In this document: positions 17,850 through 26,770 of the stretch, in pieces
Position numbering within the stretch: position 1 is the stretch's first letter
How the letters are laid out: the number at the start of each line of letters is the position of its first letter
NCBI RefSeq assembly: GCF_002894645.1
Contig: NZ_NCQY01000030.1
Span: forward strand, 404,325 to 468,324
Direction: 5' to 3'
Length of the DNA: 64,000 bases
Origin: Salinibacter altiplanensis
GTDB taxonomy: Bacteria; Bacteroidota; Rhodothermia; Rhodothermales; Salinibacteraceae
The notes under the pieces: model-generated
The model's input: the letters and a program-made list of their open reading frames with translations, nothing else
Database searches by the model: none
What the model was told of the DNA's origin: nothing
Position numbers and translations under genes: made by a program

Positions 17850-19277
17850 CTACGGAGAGACTGGAGAGATGTCGGCTCGCAGGGAATCGAGGCGGGCGAT
17901 GGTTTGCCGGAGGTCGTCGCTCGTCGTTCGCGGATTGATGGGGCAGAGCCGAAGCACAGGCCGGTCGTTGAGCGTCGTCTGCGTCAGGAAGATCCCTCCG
18001 TCCTCGTTCATCGCCGGGACGAGGCGACGCGTGAGGGCGTCGGCCTGGTCGGGCGTCCATCCGTCCGGCGCGTAGCGGAAGGTGATGATGCCCATCTGCG
18101 CCGGGGTGATCACCCTCCACCCGGGCCGGGCCCGAAGAAGCCGCTCGGCCTGCTCGGCCCGGTCGAAGCCACGCTCGACCGCGGTGGCGACGTGCTCACG
18201 GCCGAAGACCTGGAGGGTCATCCACAGCTTGAGCGCCCGGAAGCTGCGCGTAAGTTGAATGCCGGAGGCCGAGAAATTGACCTCATCCTCCGCCCCCACC
18301 GCATCCTCCAGGTACTCCGCCTCCAGTCGGAAGGCGCGGCAGAGGTGCTGCTTGTTTCGCACGAGCACGCCCCCGATCTCGAAGGGCTGGAAGAGCCACT
18401 TGTGCGGATCCATCGTCAGCGAGTCGACCCGCTCGATGCCCTGGAGCCGTTTCTGTCCCCGCTCACAGACGACCGTCGGGGCCCCGTACGCCCCGTCCAC
18501 GTGCAGCCACAGGCCCTCGGCGTCGGCCAGGTCCGCCAGTGCGGGCAGCGGATCAACGGCGCCGGTGTTGGTCGTGCCTGCGTTGGCGATCACGCAGAAG
18601 GGACGACGCCCGGCCGCCCGATCGGCCGCGACGGCGTCCCGCAGCGCCGACGGGTCGAGGCGATGCCGGCCGTCGGAGGGCACCCGGCGGAGCTGGTCGG
18701 GACGAAACCCGAGCAGCCGGAGGGCCCGGTCGACCGACGTGTGCGTCTGGTCGGAGCAGTAGGCGACGGCCCCGGTGACATCGTCGTCCAGTCGGGCATG
18801 ACGGGCCGCGGCCAGGGCCGTTACGTTTGCCATCGAGCCCCCACTCGTGAACAGTCCCCCGCTCGTGTCGGGGAGGCCACAGAGCTCACGCAGCCAGTCG
18901 ATCACTACCAGTTCGATCTGTGCGGCCGCGGCGCCCGAAATCCAGGTTCCCGAGAAGATGTTGAACCCCGACGCCAGCAGGTCGGCCAGCACGCCGATAA
19001 AGTTGTTCGGGCCCGGCACGAAGCCGAAAAACCGCGGATGGTCCACCCGCATCGTGTTCGGCAGCACCTCGTCCTCCACCCGATCGAGGACATCTTCCGG
19101 AGGCGTTCCCTTCTCCGGCAGGACCTCCCGAAAGTGATCCTCAAGCTTCTCCCGCGACGGAGCGTTTCCCAGCGGCTCGTCCGTGCCCTCCGCAAAGTGA
19201 TCGACCAGGAGGTCCACCACCCGGTAGCCCAGCGTCCGCATTTCATCGGGAGAGAGGTCGAGGCGGTCACGGTCCAT
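17850..19277 (-). CDS. Group II PLP-dependent decarboxylase (aromatic-L-amino-acid decarboxylase type)
   Basis: A 475-residue PLP enzyme that removes the alpha-carboxyl group of an amino acid. Landmarks: HPRFFGFVPGPNNF at residue 80 (substrate pocket), TSGGSMANVTAL near 144 (phosphate binding), His179 in SDQTHTSVDRAL stacking on PLP, Asp261 and Ala263 in HVDGAYGA, and Lys293 in TMDPHKWLFQPFE as the Schiff-base residue. This pattern fits the AADC/tyrosine decarboxylase branch better than glutamate decarboxylase. The ATG at 19277 gives the standard MDRDRLDLSPDEMRTLGYRV start; longer in-frame starts add an Arg-rich stretch. It may be co-transcribed with the MFS gene. Confidence 0.92.
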   Translation of the reverse strand: MDRDRLDLSPDEMRTLGYRVVDLLVDHFAEGTDEPLGNAPSREKLEDHFREVLPEKGTPPEDVLDRVEDEVLPNTMRVDHPRFFGFVPGPNNFIGVLADLLASGFNIFSGTWISGAAAAQIELVVIDWLRELCGLPDTSGGLFTSGGSMANVTALAAARHARLDDDVTGAVAYCSDQTHTSVDRALRLLGFRPDQLRRVPSDGRHRLDPSALRDAVAADRAAGRRPFCVIANAGTTNTGAVDPLPALADLADAEGLWLHVDGAYGAPTVVCERGQKRLQGIERVDSLTMDPHKWLFQPFEIGGVLVRNKQHLCRAFRLEAEYLEDAVGAEDEVNFSASGIQLTRSFRALKLWMTLQVFGREHVATAVERGFDRAEQAERLLRARPGWRVITPAQMGIITFRYAPDGWTPDQADALTRRLVPAMNEDGGIFLTQTTLNDRPVLRLCPINPRTTSDDLRQTIARLDSLRADISPVSP

Positions 19278-19454
19278 GGACACGGTGCTTGCGAGTGTGT
19301 AAAGGAAAGCGGTTTGGAAACGAAGTCCCAGGGCACGAGTTGCGCGGGGACCGGAGGACGTCGGGGCCTCTCCTGCCCCCCCACAACGACGGGTTGCTTC
19401 GTCGATTTGTACATGCACCCGCCCTTCCACAAGCGCTTCCGATCAGCAGGTCTC

Positions 19455-19733
19455 ATGGTCACCCTCTACCGCCGTCCCGACGACACACAGGCCGACGAGA
19501 TCGAAGAGGCCCTCAACGACATGGCCATCGCCCATGAAGTCGAACGGGTCGGAGAGGAGGCCCCCCTTCCGGAAGACCTCTCTCCCCTTCCGGCCCTCCG
19601 AGAGGACAGCGAGGTCGTCACCGGAGCCTCGGCCCTTCGCACACGCCTCCAAGCTCTACGCGACCTGATGGCGGACTGGCACCGATTTCAGTCCGATGCC
19701 TGTTACGTCGAGGAGGACGGATCGATCTGCTAG
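19455..19733 (+). CDS. Small acidic conserved protein of unknown function (glutaredoxin-like N-terminus)
   Basis: A 92-residue acidic protein beginning MVTLYRRPDDTQADEIEEAL, which has the beta-alpha pattern of a thioredoxin/glutaredoxin fold but no CxxC. Its only cysteines are near the C-terminus (DACYVEEDGSIC). The ATG at 19455 has AGCAGG seven bases upstream, one of few recognisable Shine-Dalgarno sequences here; an ATG at 19410 in the same frame is possible. It diverges from the decarboxylase and precedes gcvP by 148 bases. I do not recognise a named family. Confidence 0.6.
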   Translation: MVTLYRRPDDTQADEIEEALNDMAIAHEVERVGEEAPLPEDLSPLPALREDSEVVTGASALRTRLQALRDLMADWHRFQSDACYVEEDGSIC

Positions 19734-19881
19734 CCTTCCCGGGATGTCCCCACGGCCGGGCCGGTCTGTTGCAGGCTTTTCAGCAATTGCGGACAACACC
19801 GCGTGCCCGTGGGACATATACCTGATTGTCTCGGCATTCTCACGCCCTGGACTCTCTTCTCACCCAACCCTCTGTCTTCAG

Positions 19882-22794
19882 ATGGCCATCGATCTCTCGT
19901 CCGCCAACACGTTCGACGAGCGTCACCTCGGCCCCACGGCCACCGACGTGGATGCCATGCTCGACGCCCTCGGGGCCGAGTCGCTCGACGCCCTCGTCGA
20001 CGCGGCCATTCCGGACTCGATCCGCACCGACAAGCCGCTCGACCTGCCACCCGCCCTTACCGAACAGCAGGTGCTCGGCGCGGCCCAGGACGCCGGCAAG
20101 AAGAACGACACGTGGCGCTCGTTCATCGGGATGGGGTACCGCAATACCCACACCCCCCCCGTGATCCAGCGCAACATTCTGGAGAATCCGGCCTGGTACA
20201 CGCAGTACACCCCCTACCAGGCCGAGATCGCACAGGGACGCCTGGAGGCACTCCTCAACTTCCAGAACCTGACGATCGACCTGACGGGCATGGAAATCGC
20301 GAACGCGTCGCTGCTCGACGAGGCAACCGCCGCCGCGGAGGCGATGATGATGCTGAACCGGGTCGACCGCCGCAGCGACGCGTCTACGTTCTACGTGTCC
20401 GAGGACTGCCACCCGCAGACCATCGAGGTGGTACAGGGCCGCGCCGAGCCAATTGGGATCGATGTGATCGTAGAGGCTCCCGAGAACTTCGTCTTTGGCG
20501 AGGACACGTTCGGCTGCCTCTTGCAATATCCCACGACCGACGGCGCGGTGCACGACTATGGGGACGTGGCCGACCGGGCCCACGAGGCGGACGCCTACGT
20601 GGCCGTGGCCGCCGACCTGCTGAGCCTCACGCTGCTGGAGGCGCCGGGCGAGTGGGGGGCCGACGCGGTCGTCGGCTCCACACAGCGCTTTGGGGTCCCG
20701 ATGGGCTACGGCGGGCCGCACGCCGCCTACTTCGCGACGCGCGAGCGATCCCAGCGCCAGGTGCCCGGCCGCATGATCGGGGTCACCAAAGATGCCGACG
20801 GCGAGATGGCGCTTCGCATGGCGCTCCAGACCCGCGAGCAGCACATTCGCCGGGGCCGCGCAACCTCCAATATTTGTACCTCCCAGGTGCTGCTGGCCGT
20901 GATGGCCTCGATGTATGCCGTGTACCACGGTCCCGAAGGGCTCCACGGAATTGCCACGCGGGTGCACGATCTCACGAAGACCCTGGCCGAGGGGCTGGAG
21001 CGGACGGGCCACACGGTCCGCCACGACGCGTTTTTCGACACCCTGCGCGTGGACCTGACCGACACGACCCAGGCCCAGGTCCGCGAGCAGGCCGAGGCCC
21101 ACGAGATCAACCTCCGCTACTACGACGACGGGTCAGTGGGCATCGCACTCGACCAGACCGTCGACGCCGAGGACCTCGACGCCCTCTTTACCGTCTTCGG
21201 TGCCACCAACGGCCAGAAGCTGTACGCCGACGACCTGGCCGCCACCCTCGACAGTGGCTACGACGGCCCGATGCCACGACAGACCACGTACCTCCAGCAT
21301 CCGGTCTTCAACTCGTACCACTCCGAGGGCGAGCTGACGCGCTACATGAAGTCGCTGGCCGACAAGGACCTGTCGCTCGTCCACAGCATGATCCCGCTGG
21401 GGTCGTGCACGATGAAGCTGAACCCGACCGCCGCCCTCCAGCCGATCTCAAACCCGCAGTTTGCGGGCCTACACCCCTTCGCCCCCCAGGAGCAGGCGGA
21501 AGGCTACGAGCAGGTAATCGACGAGCTCAGCGGCTCCCTCACGGAAATCACGGGCTTCGACGACATCTCCTTCCAGCCGAATTCCGGGGCCTCCGGCGAG
21601 TACACCGGCCTTCTGATCATTCAGGCCTACCACGAGGCACAGGGCGAGGGACAGCGGGACGTCTGCCTCGTCCCCGAGTCCGCCCACGGCACCAACCCCG
21701 CCAGTGCCAACATGGCCGGGATGGAGGTCATCACCATCGACTGCGACGAGAACGGGGACGTGGACCTGGAGGACCTCCGCGAGCAGGCCGAGGCAAACAG
21801 CGACCGCCTGGCCGCCGCGATGATCACGTACCCGTCCACACACGGCGTCTTCGAGGCGCACGTCCAGGAGATCTGCGACGTCATCCATGAGCACGGCGGG
21901 CAGGTGTACCTCGACGGCGCCAACGTCAACGCGCAGGTGGGCCTCTGCCGCCCCCGCGAGTACGGGATCGACGTGTGCCACCTCAACCTGCACAAGACGT
22001 TTAGCATTCCGCACGGCGGCGGCGGACCCGGGGTAGGACCGGTCTGCACGGCCGAGCACCTGAGCCCCTTCCTCCCCGGCCACCCGGTGGTCGAGACGGG
22101 GGGCGACCAGAGCATCCCCGCCATCGCCGCGGCGCCGCACGGCAGCGCCCTCATCCTGCTCATCTCGTGGGCGTACATCAAGCTGCTGGGCCCGGAGGGC
22201 CTCACCCAGGCCTCGAAGACGGCCCTCCTCAACGCCAACTACCTGGCCGACCAGCTGTCAGACCACTACGACATTGTGTTCCGCGGGCCGAACGACCGGG
22301 TGGCCCACGAATTTATTCTCGACCTCCGTCCGTTCCGTCGCGAGCTCGACATCAACGAGCAGGACGTGGCAAAGCGGCTCATGGACTACGGCTTCCACGC
22401 CCCCACGATGAGCTGGCCGGTGGTGGGCACCCTCATGGTGGAGCCCACGGAGAGCGAATCGAAGGCGGAGCTCGACCGCCTGGTCGACGCGTTCGCCGCC
22501 ATCCGCAGCGAGGTTGAGGCCGTGGAGTCCGGCGCGCTGGGAGCGGAGGAAAGCACCCTCAAGCAAGCCCCCCACACCGCCGAGATGGTGACGGCCGACG
22601 CGTGGGACCATTCGTACAGCCGCGAGACTGCGGCCTATCCGGTGGAGGCGGTGCGCGAGCGCAAGTTCTGGCCGACGGTGCGCCGCGTAAATGACGCCTA
22701 CGGCGACCGGAACCTCTACTGTACCTGTCCGCCGACCGACGCGTATGAGGCGGAGGAAGAGGAGGAACTGCAATCGGCCTTGAAGACCGCGTAG
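19882..22794 (+). CDS. gcvP: Glycine dehydrogenase (decarboxylating), P-protein of the glycine cleavage system
   Basis: A 970-residue single-chain P-protein, the full length of the fused (homodimeric) form rather than the split gcvPA/gcvPB form. It decarboxylates glycine and passes the aminomethyl group to the lipoyl arm of GcvH. The N-terminus has ERHLGPTATDVDAML. The PLP-binding lysine is Lys705 in NLHKTFSIPHGGGGPG, and MIPLGSCTMKLNPTAAL (near 505) and ESAHGTNPASA (near 600) are typical. The ATG at 19882 gives the conserved start; the frame upstream is open but not protein-like. gcvT and gcvH are not in the window. The 148-base leader has a long imperfect inverted repeat (19744-19755 with 19806-19817). 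Confidence 0.97.
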   Translation: MAIDLSSANTFDERHLGPTATDVDAMLDALGAESLDALVDAAIPDSIRTDKPLDLPPALTEQQVLGAAQDAGKKNDTWRSFIGMGYRNTHTPPVIQRNILENPAWYTQYTPYQAEIAQGRLEALLNFQNLTIDLTGMEIANASLLDEATAAAEAMMMLNRVDRRSDASTFYVSEDCHPQTIEVVQGRAEPIGIDVIVEAPENFVFGEDTFGCLLQYPTTDGAVHDYGDVADRAHEADAYVAVAADLLSLTLLEAPGEWGADAVVGSTQRFGVPMGYGGPHAAYFATRERSQRQVPGRMIGVTKDADGEMALRMALQTREQHIRRGRATSNICTSQVLLAVMASMYAVYHGPEGLHGIATRVHDLTKTLAEGLERTGHTVRHDAFFDTLRVDLTDTTQAQVREQAEAHEINLRYYDDGSVGIALDQTVDAEDLDALFTVFGATNGQKLYADDLAATLDSGYDGPMPRQTTYLQHPVFNSYHSEGELTRYMKSLADKDLSLVHSMIPLGSCTMKLNPTAALQPISNPQFAGLHPFAPQEQAEGYEQVIDELSGSLTEITGFDDISFQPNSGASGEYTGLLIIQAYHEAQGEGQRDVCLVPESAHGTNPASANMAGMEVITIDCDENGDVDLEDLREQAEANSDRLAAAMITYPSTHGVFEAHVQEICDVIHEHGGQVYLDGANVNAQVGLCRPREYGIDVCHLNLHKTFSIPHGGGGPGVGPVCTAEHLSPFLPGHPVVETGGDQSIPAIAAAPHGSALILLISWAYIKLLGPEGLTQASKTALLNANYLADQLSDHYDIVFRGPNDRVAHEFILDLRPFRRELDINEQDVAKRLMDYGFHAPTMSWPVVGTLMVEPTESESKAELDRLVDAFAAIRSEVEAVESGALGAEESTLKQAPHTAEMVTADAWDHSYSRETAAYPVEAVRERKFWPTVRRVNDAYGDRNLYCTCPPTDAYEAEEEEELQSALKTA

Positions 22795-22930
22795 CCGTCT
22801 TCCCTGGTGGCTCTACGCCGGGCGCTTCGCGCTCGCTCGTGCAGACCGTCCGTTCGAACTTCTTGAATGGAGGGAAAGGGCCACGAGACACGCCTCGGGG
22901 CGCTTTCTCTTTGGTCGCTGTGCTCAGCCC

Positions 22931-23998
22931 ATGGTCGAGATTGTACGCGGCGATCTGTTCGATGCGGACGTGGCGGCGCTCGTAAACCCAGTCCACTGCG
23001 CGGGCCTCATGAAGCGCGGGCTGTGTCGCCAGTTCAAGACCCGGTTCCCCGATAATTTCGAGCAGTACAAAGCCGCCTGCAACGACGGGGGCCTGGCGCC
23101 GGGCGACGTGCTCGTCCACGACCGCGGGGGGCTTTTCGGGGACGATCAGCACCCCCGCTACGTCCTGAACGTGGCCACCAAGGACCACTGGCGCGACGCC
23201 TCGTCTCCCACACACATCGAGTCGGGTATGGCGGCCCTCATCGACGAGGCCGTTGCCCACGACATCCCCTCACTCGCCGTCCCCGCACTGGGCTGCGGCG
23301 GGGGTGGGCTCGACTGGCCCACGGTGCGCCCGCTGCTCACCGCCCCACTCCAGTCGCTCAATGGCGTCCGCGCCCGCCTCTACGCCCCCCGGTCGGCGGA
23401 CGCCCAAGAGGATTCTGGGGCGGACGAGCGTCCCGCGATGACACGGGGGCGGGCGCTTCTCCTCGCTGTCTTCGACGCCTACGCCGGGCCGGGCGACACC
23501 GTCAGTCCGCACGCGGCTCACAATCTCGCCTTCCTACTGCAGGGCCTGGGCGAAGCGCTGCGCCTCACGTTCGAACCGGGCCCCCGCGGCCTTCGCGCCA
23601 CGGGCCTCACGGCGGTACTGCGCCGAATCAACGGTCACTTTGTCGCGGGCCACGTTCCGTCGCACCAGGAGTCCCCCTTTCGCCTGCGCCAGGCAGCGAT
23701 CGAGTCGGCCGGTGACGTGCTCTCGGGCCTCTCCGACGCCACCGAACGTCTCGGCCGGGCGCGGGAGCTCATTGAGGGCTACGATGCGCCCGATGCGCTC
23801 GAGCTGCTCGCCACCGTGGGCTGGATCATGCGGCACGACGCCCAGGCTCGGCGCCGCCCCGAAGCGGTGGTACGGGCCGTACAGGACTGGAGCCGCCGCA
23901 AGGCAGAGCGCTTCGCATCGGAGCAAATTACGGCGGCCTGGCAGCGGCTCCGCCGACACGAGTGGATCAGTCCAGGACAGCCGGCGGACTCCGAGTGA
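22931..23998 (+). CDS. darG: DarG-like DNA ADP-ribosyl glycohydrolase antitoxin (macrodomain), without an adjacent DarT
   Basis: A 355-residue two-domain protein. Residues 1-153 are a macrodomain: GDLFDADVAALVNPVHCAG, then GLCRQFKTRFPDNFEQYKAAC, a Lys84 in VATKDHWRDA at the place of the catalytic Lys of DarG, IESGMAAL, and the phosphate loop PALGCGGGGLDW. Residues about 170-346 match the DarG C-terminal domain (TRGRALLLAVFDAY, AHNLAFLLQGLGEALRL, INGHFVAGH), which binds and neutralises DarT. DarG removes ADP-ribose from thymidine in DNA. Normally darT lies just upstream and overlaps, but here gcvP is upstream and a convergent K+ channel gene downstream. The usual GxMGKG loop reads AGLMKRGL. 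Confidence 0.85.
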   Translation: MVEIVRGDLFDADVAALVNPVHCAGLMKRGLCRQFKTRFPDNFEQYKAACNDGGLAPGDVLVHDRGGLFGDDQHPRYVLNVATKDHWRDASSPTHIESGMAALIDEAVAHDIPSLAVPALGCGGGGLDWPTVRPLLTAPLQSLNGVRARLYAPRSADAQEDSGADERPAMTRGRALLLAVFDAYAGPGDTVSPHAAHNLAFLLQGLGEALRLTFEPGPRGLRATGLTAVLRRINGHFVAGHVPSHQESPFRLRQAAIESAGDVLSGLSDATERLGRARELIEGYDAPDALELLATVGWIMRHDAQARRRPEAVVRAVQDWSRRKAERFASEQITAAWQRLRRHEWISPGQPADSE

Positions 23999-24027
23999 CC
24001 GCAGTGGTGCGTGGACCCGGACCTCCG

Positions 24028-25680
24028 TCACTGCGATGATTTTTCAGGCTCAAATCGAGCTCGAAATTGCTGGATGCCGTCCTCGGTTCCGGCGACGAGC
24101 ACCTCGTCGTCCGCCTCGAAGGCAAAGAGGGCGTCGTCGGGATCGGTGAGAAAATCGCCCTCCCGATACACGGCAAGCACTGTGTAGTTGGTCTGTGCGT
24201 CCGGATCGACCTCCCCCAACGTTTTTCCGGCCCATGGGGAGGCGGGGAGGCGGACCACGTTGATGTGTCGATCACGGGACCGGTAGCCCTCATCCTCGAA
24301 TATCGTGGCGGCCAGCATCCGCCCACAGACCGTCGGCAGGGCCTGCACAAAGTCCGCGCCGGCCCGGTAGAGGTTCTGGACGGCCATTTCGTCGTGGGTC
24401 CGCACCAGAATCTGCACCTCCGGGTTCAGGTCGCGCGCGATGAGCGTCGCAAACGTGGCGACGCTGTCATCGTCCACGGCGATGATGAGGGCCGACGCGT
24501 CTTCGATTCCGCAGGTCCGAAGCGCATCAGGGTCGCGAACGTCCCCCGCCACGTCCACCTCCTTTCCGTCTTTGAGGTCGAGCACCGTCACCTCGGCGTG
24601 TGCCGCCCGGAGAGATTCCCGCGCGGCCTCCCCCGAGTCGCCGTGCCCAGCGAGAATGATGGACTGTGGCGTGAAGGCGCGCACGTAGGGGGCCATCTCG
24701 TCCCGGAGAGCGTCCAGTTGATCGGGCGTGCCGGCAAGAAACAGGCGCGTTCCCGCTTCCAAGGGCGTATCGGCGTCCACCGACGTCTCGAAGGTACCCT
24801 CGAACCATGCCCCGACCACGCGCACCCCGAACCGTTCCGTGAGCCGGAGGTCGTGGAGCGAATGGTCGTGGGACGGGCCGTGCCGGGTCACGATAAGCTC
24901 CGCAAAGTCGATCTCGGCGCCAATCGTGGCCTGCTCCTCCACGTTGGCCGCGGCCGCCACAGGTACCTTCGCAGCGAGGCTTCGTCCGAGCAGCTGCCGG
25001 GGCGACAGCGCCACGTCCGCTCCCGCTGCCCGGTGGTATCGGGTTGCCGAGGCGTCCTCGGCGAGCGTAATAATACGGCGTTCTGGACTCGCCTCACGGG
25101 CCGCGAGCACGATGCTGGCGTTTTCGTCGTCGGCCACGTCGGCCACCAGGGCCTTCGCTGCACCCACGGATGCACGCTCCAGGACAGCGGTTGACGTTGG
25201 GTCCCCCTCCATGACCTCGTACTCCTGCTCGTAGAGGGACGCAGCCCGATCCGCATCGGGCTCGATCAGCACGTAGTCCTGGCCTCGCGCACTCATTTCT
25301 CCAATGAAGACCTCGACCCGGGGTGTGTAGCCGCACACGATCACGTGACCGGACCGGCTCGAGAGCGTCGTCGGGGCCGTGGGGCGAAGCGCCTCTCGGA
25401 GCCAGGGTACGACGAACACGTCCACGGCACTCAGGATGAACCCAATGCCCGCCAGCTGGATGACAATCACGAGCACGTTCATCTGGGGACTGCTCCACGG
25501 CGCATCCTCGCCGTATCCGGTCGTCGTGAACGTCTGCACCACCACCTCCAGGGCCTGGTACCACGGCCGCGGCCGCCCCTCCCAGAGGCTCATGCCCAGG
25601 CTGTATGCCGCCGTCAGCCCCAGCGTGGCGGCCACGAGCACGAGAAGGTAGTACACGGTGCGGCGGGTCAAGAACGTCAT
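24028..25680 (-). CDS. Two-TM potassium channel with two RCK (TrkA) domains
   Basis: A 550-residue inner-membrane channel. TM1 is about residues 9-30, the pore helix 40-51, the selectivity filter TTTGYGED at 52-59 and TM2 about 66-92. A first RCK/TrkA-N domain begins at HVIVCGYTPRVEVF (near 111), followed by a TrkA-C-like segment (about 235-320). A second RCK domain begins at SIILAGHGDSGEAA (near 341) with its own TrkA-C end (about 465-540). Both N domains have Rossmann-type glycine patterns, the first GYTPR and the second GHGDSG. Such tandem-RCK channels are gated by nucleotides or ions. K+ flux suits a salt-in halophile, and the architecture is common in haloarchaea. It converges with darG, 29 bases apart. 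Confidence 0.92.
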   Translation of the reverse strand: MTFLTRRTVYYLLVLVAATLGLTAAYSLGMSLWEGRPRPWYQALEVVVQTFTTTGYGEDAPWSSPQMNVLVIVIQLAGIGFILSAVDVFVVPWLREALRPTAPTTLSSRSGHVIVCGYTPRVEVFIGEMSARGQDYVLIEPDADRAASLYEQEYEVMEGDPTSTAVLERASVGAAKALVADVADDENASIVLAAREASPERRIITLAEDASATRYHRAAGADVALSPRQLLGRSLAAKVPVAAAANVEEQATIGAEIDFAELIVTRHGPSHDHSLHDLRLTERFGVRVVGAWFEGTFETSVDADTPLEAGTRLFLAGTPDQLDALRDEMAPYVRAFTPQSIILAGHGDSGEAARESLRAAHAEVTVLDLKDGKEVDVAGDVRDPDALRTCGIEDASALIIAVDDDSVATFATLIARDLNPEVQILVRTHDEMAVQNLYRAGADFVQALPTVCGRMLAATIFEDEGYRSRDRHINVVRLPASPWAGKTLGEVDPDAQTNYTVLAVYREGDFLTDPDDALFAFEADDEVLVAGTEDGIQQFRARFEPEKSSQ

Positions 25681-25918
25681 CGCGCCGAAGGGTCGTTGGG
25701 AGGAAGAAGGTGGATGCTGGAGGGATCGACCAAACGGGAACAGGGCCTGTGGAGATTGGAAAGCCGATCGGCCTTAACCTATGCCTCGACGCCCCGAGGG
25801 ACAACGTCTTCGTGCACCGTCCATCCGCCCCTGTTGCCTTCCAAGTCGGACGGAACGACGCACCGGGCGCACAAATGCAATCGGAGCGGTTCCTTTCGCA
25901 TCATCTCTTCTTTGGTCG

Positions 25919-26770
25919 ATGTCCGACACCCCGGAGGCCCACCCCGAAGAGCCCTCGTCGGACCGAGGAGCCTCCTGTCAGAATTGCGGCGCGCCCCTCG
26001 TGGGCGAGTACTGTTACCAATGTGGGCAGCGGCACGTCCCTACGCTCCGGGTGCCCTACCTGATGCGTCGCTTTTTCGAGTCGGCCCTAGACCTGGAGGA
26101 TCTGGAACGAGGCGTCGGGCAGACGCTCCGTCGCGCCGCGCGCAATCCGGGCCGCGTGGCCCGCCGGTACGTGGATGGGGAACGGAGAGAGTTCGTCAAT
26201 CCCCTCGGCTACTTCCTGCTGACCGCCACGGCCACATTTCTCGTCTTCTCGGTTTTTCAGGAGGTGTGGGTGCAGAGCCAGGCCGAAGCGTACAAGGTGA
26301 TGTGGCAGTCGCTGGGCGCGAGTTCTGACGAGATCTTCCGATCCGGATCCCCGCTCCGGTCGCTCGGCTGGTCTTCTGCTCAAGACCTTGCAGCGGGCAT
26401 CTTCCAGTTCTTCCAACAAGTACAAACCTACGTCGGGCTCTTTACCTGTGTCGCTGCGGGCCTGCTTCTTCGGTGGGCATTTCCGAAACGGACCGTCGCC
26501 GAGACCCTCGTGTTTGAACTCTACGTTACGGCCCAGGCCACCCTGTTCCTCGGAATGCTCGGCCCACTGCTCTTCTGGGGAGCCCCCACCTTCATCGGTG
26601 TCCTGCCTATTTTTTTGCAGGTTGGTCTCCACGCCCACGGTGCCGGGGCGTTCTTCGGAACGCACTGGCGGGCTCGCCTCCTGCCCCCCTGTGCCTATTT
26701 GGCCAGTGTGATCCTATTCATTATTGGCTCCGGTCTTGTCACTGCCGGCGTTGTGACCTACCTGGCCTGA
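25919..26770 (+). CDS. DUF3667-type membrane protein with N-terminal zinc ribbon
   Basis: A 283-residue protein. Residues about 20-40 form a zinc ribbon with CQNCGAP and CYQCGQRH (two CxxC pairs). A short helical part with YVDGERREFVNPLGYFLLT (the signature region of DUF3667) follows, then about four membrane helices between residues 100 and 280. This family is abundant in Bacteroidota and has no established function. The ATG at 25919 gives MSDTPEAHPEE directly ahead of the ribbon. It diverges from the K+ channel gene with a 238-base gap that must hold both promoters. Confidence 0.85.
   Translation: MSDTPEAHPEEPSSDRGASCQNCGAPLVGEYCYQCGQRHVPTLRVPYLMRRFFESALDLEDLERGVGQTLRRAARNPGRVARRYVDGERREFVNPLGYFLLTATATFLVFSVFQEVWVQSQAEAYKVMWQSLGASSDEIFRSGSPLRSLGWSSAQDLAAGIFQFFQQVQTYVGLFTCVAAGLLLRWAFPKRTVAETLVFELYVTAQATLFLGMLGPLLFWGAPTFIGVLPIFLQVGLHAHGAGAFFGTHWRARLLPPCAYLASVILFIIGSGLVTAGVVTYLA

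Noticed and set aside
17904-19454. A long plus-strand open frame antisense to the decarboxylase
   Set aside because: The decarboxylase on the minus strand has every catalytic motif. Only the last 92 codons of this frame, after the decarboxylase, look like a gene.
22795-22930. A darT toxin gene upstream of darG
   Set aside because: The 136-base gap is too short for a roughly 200-residue toxin and contains no suitable frame.
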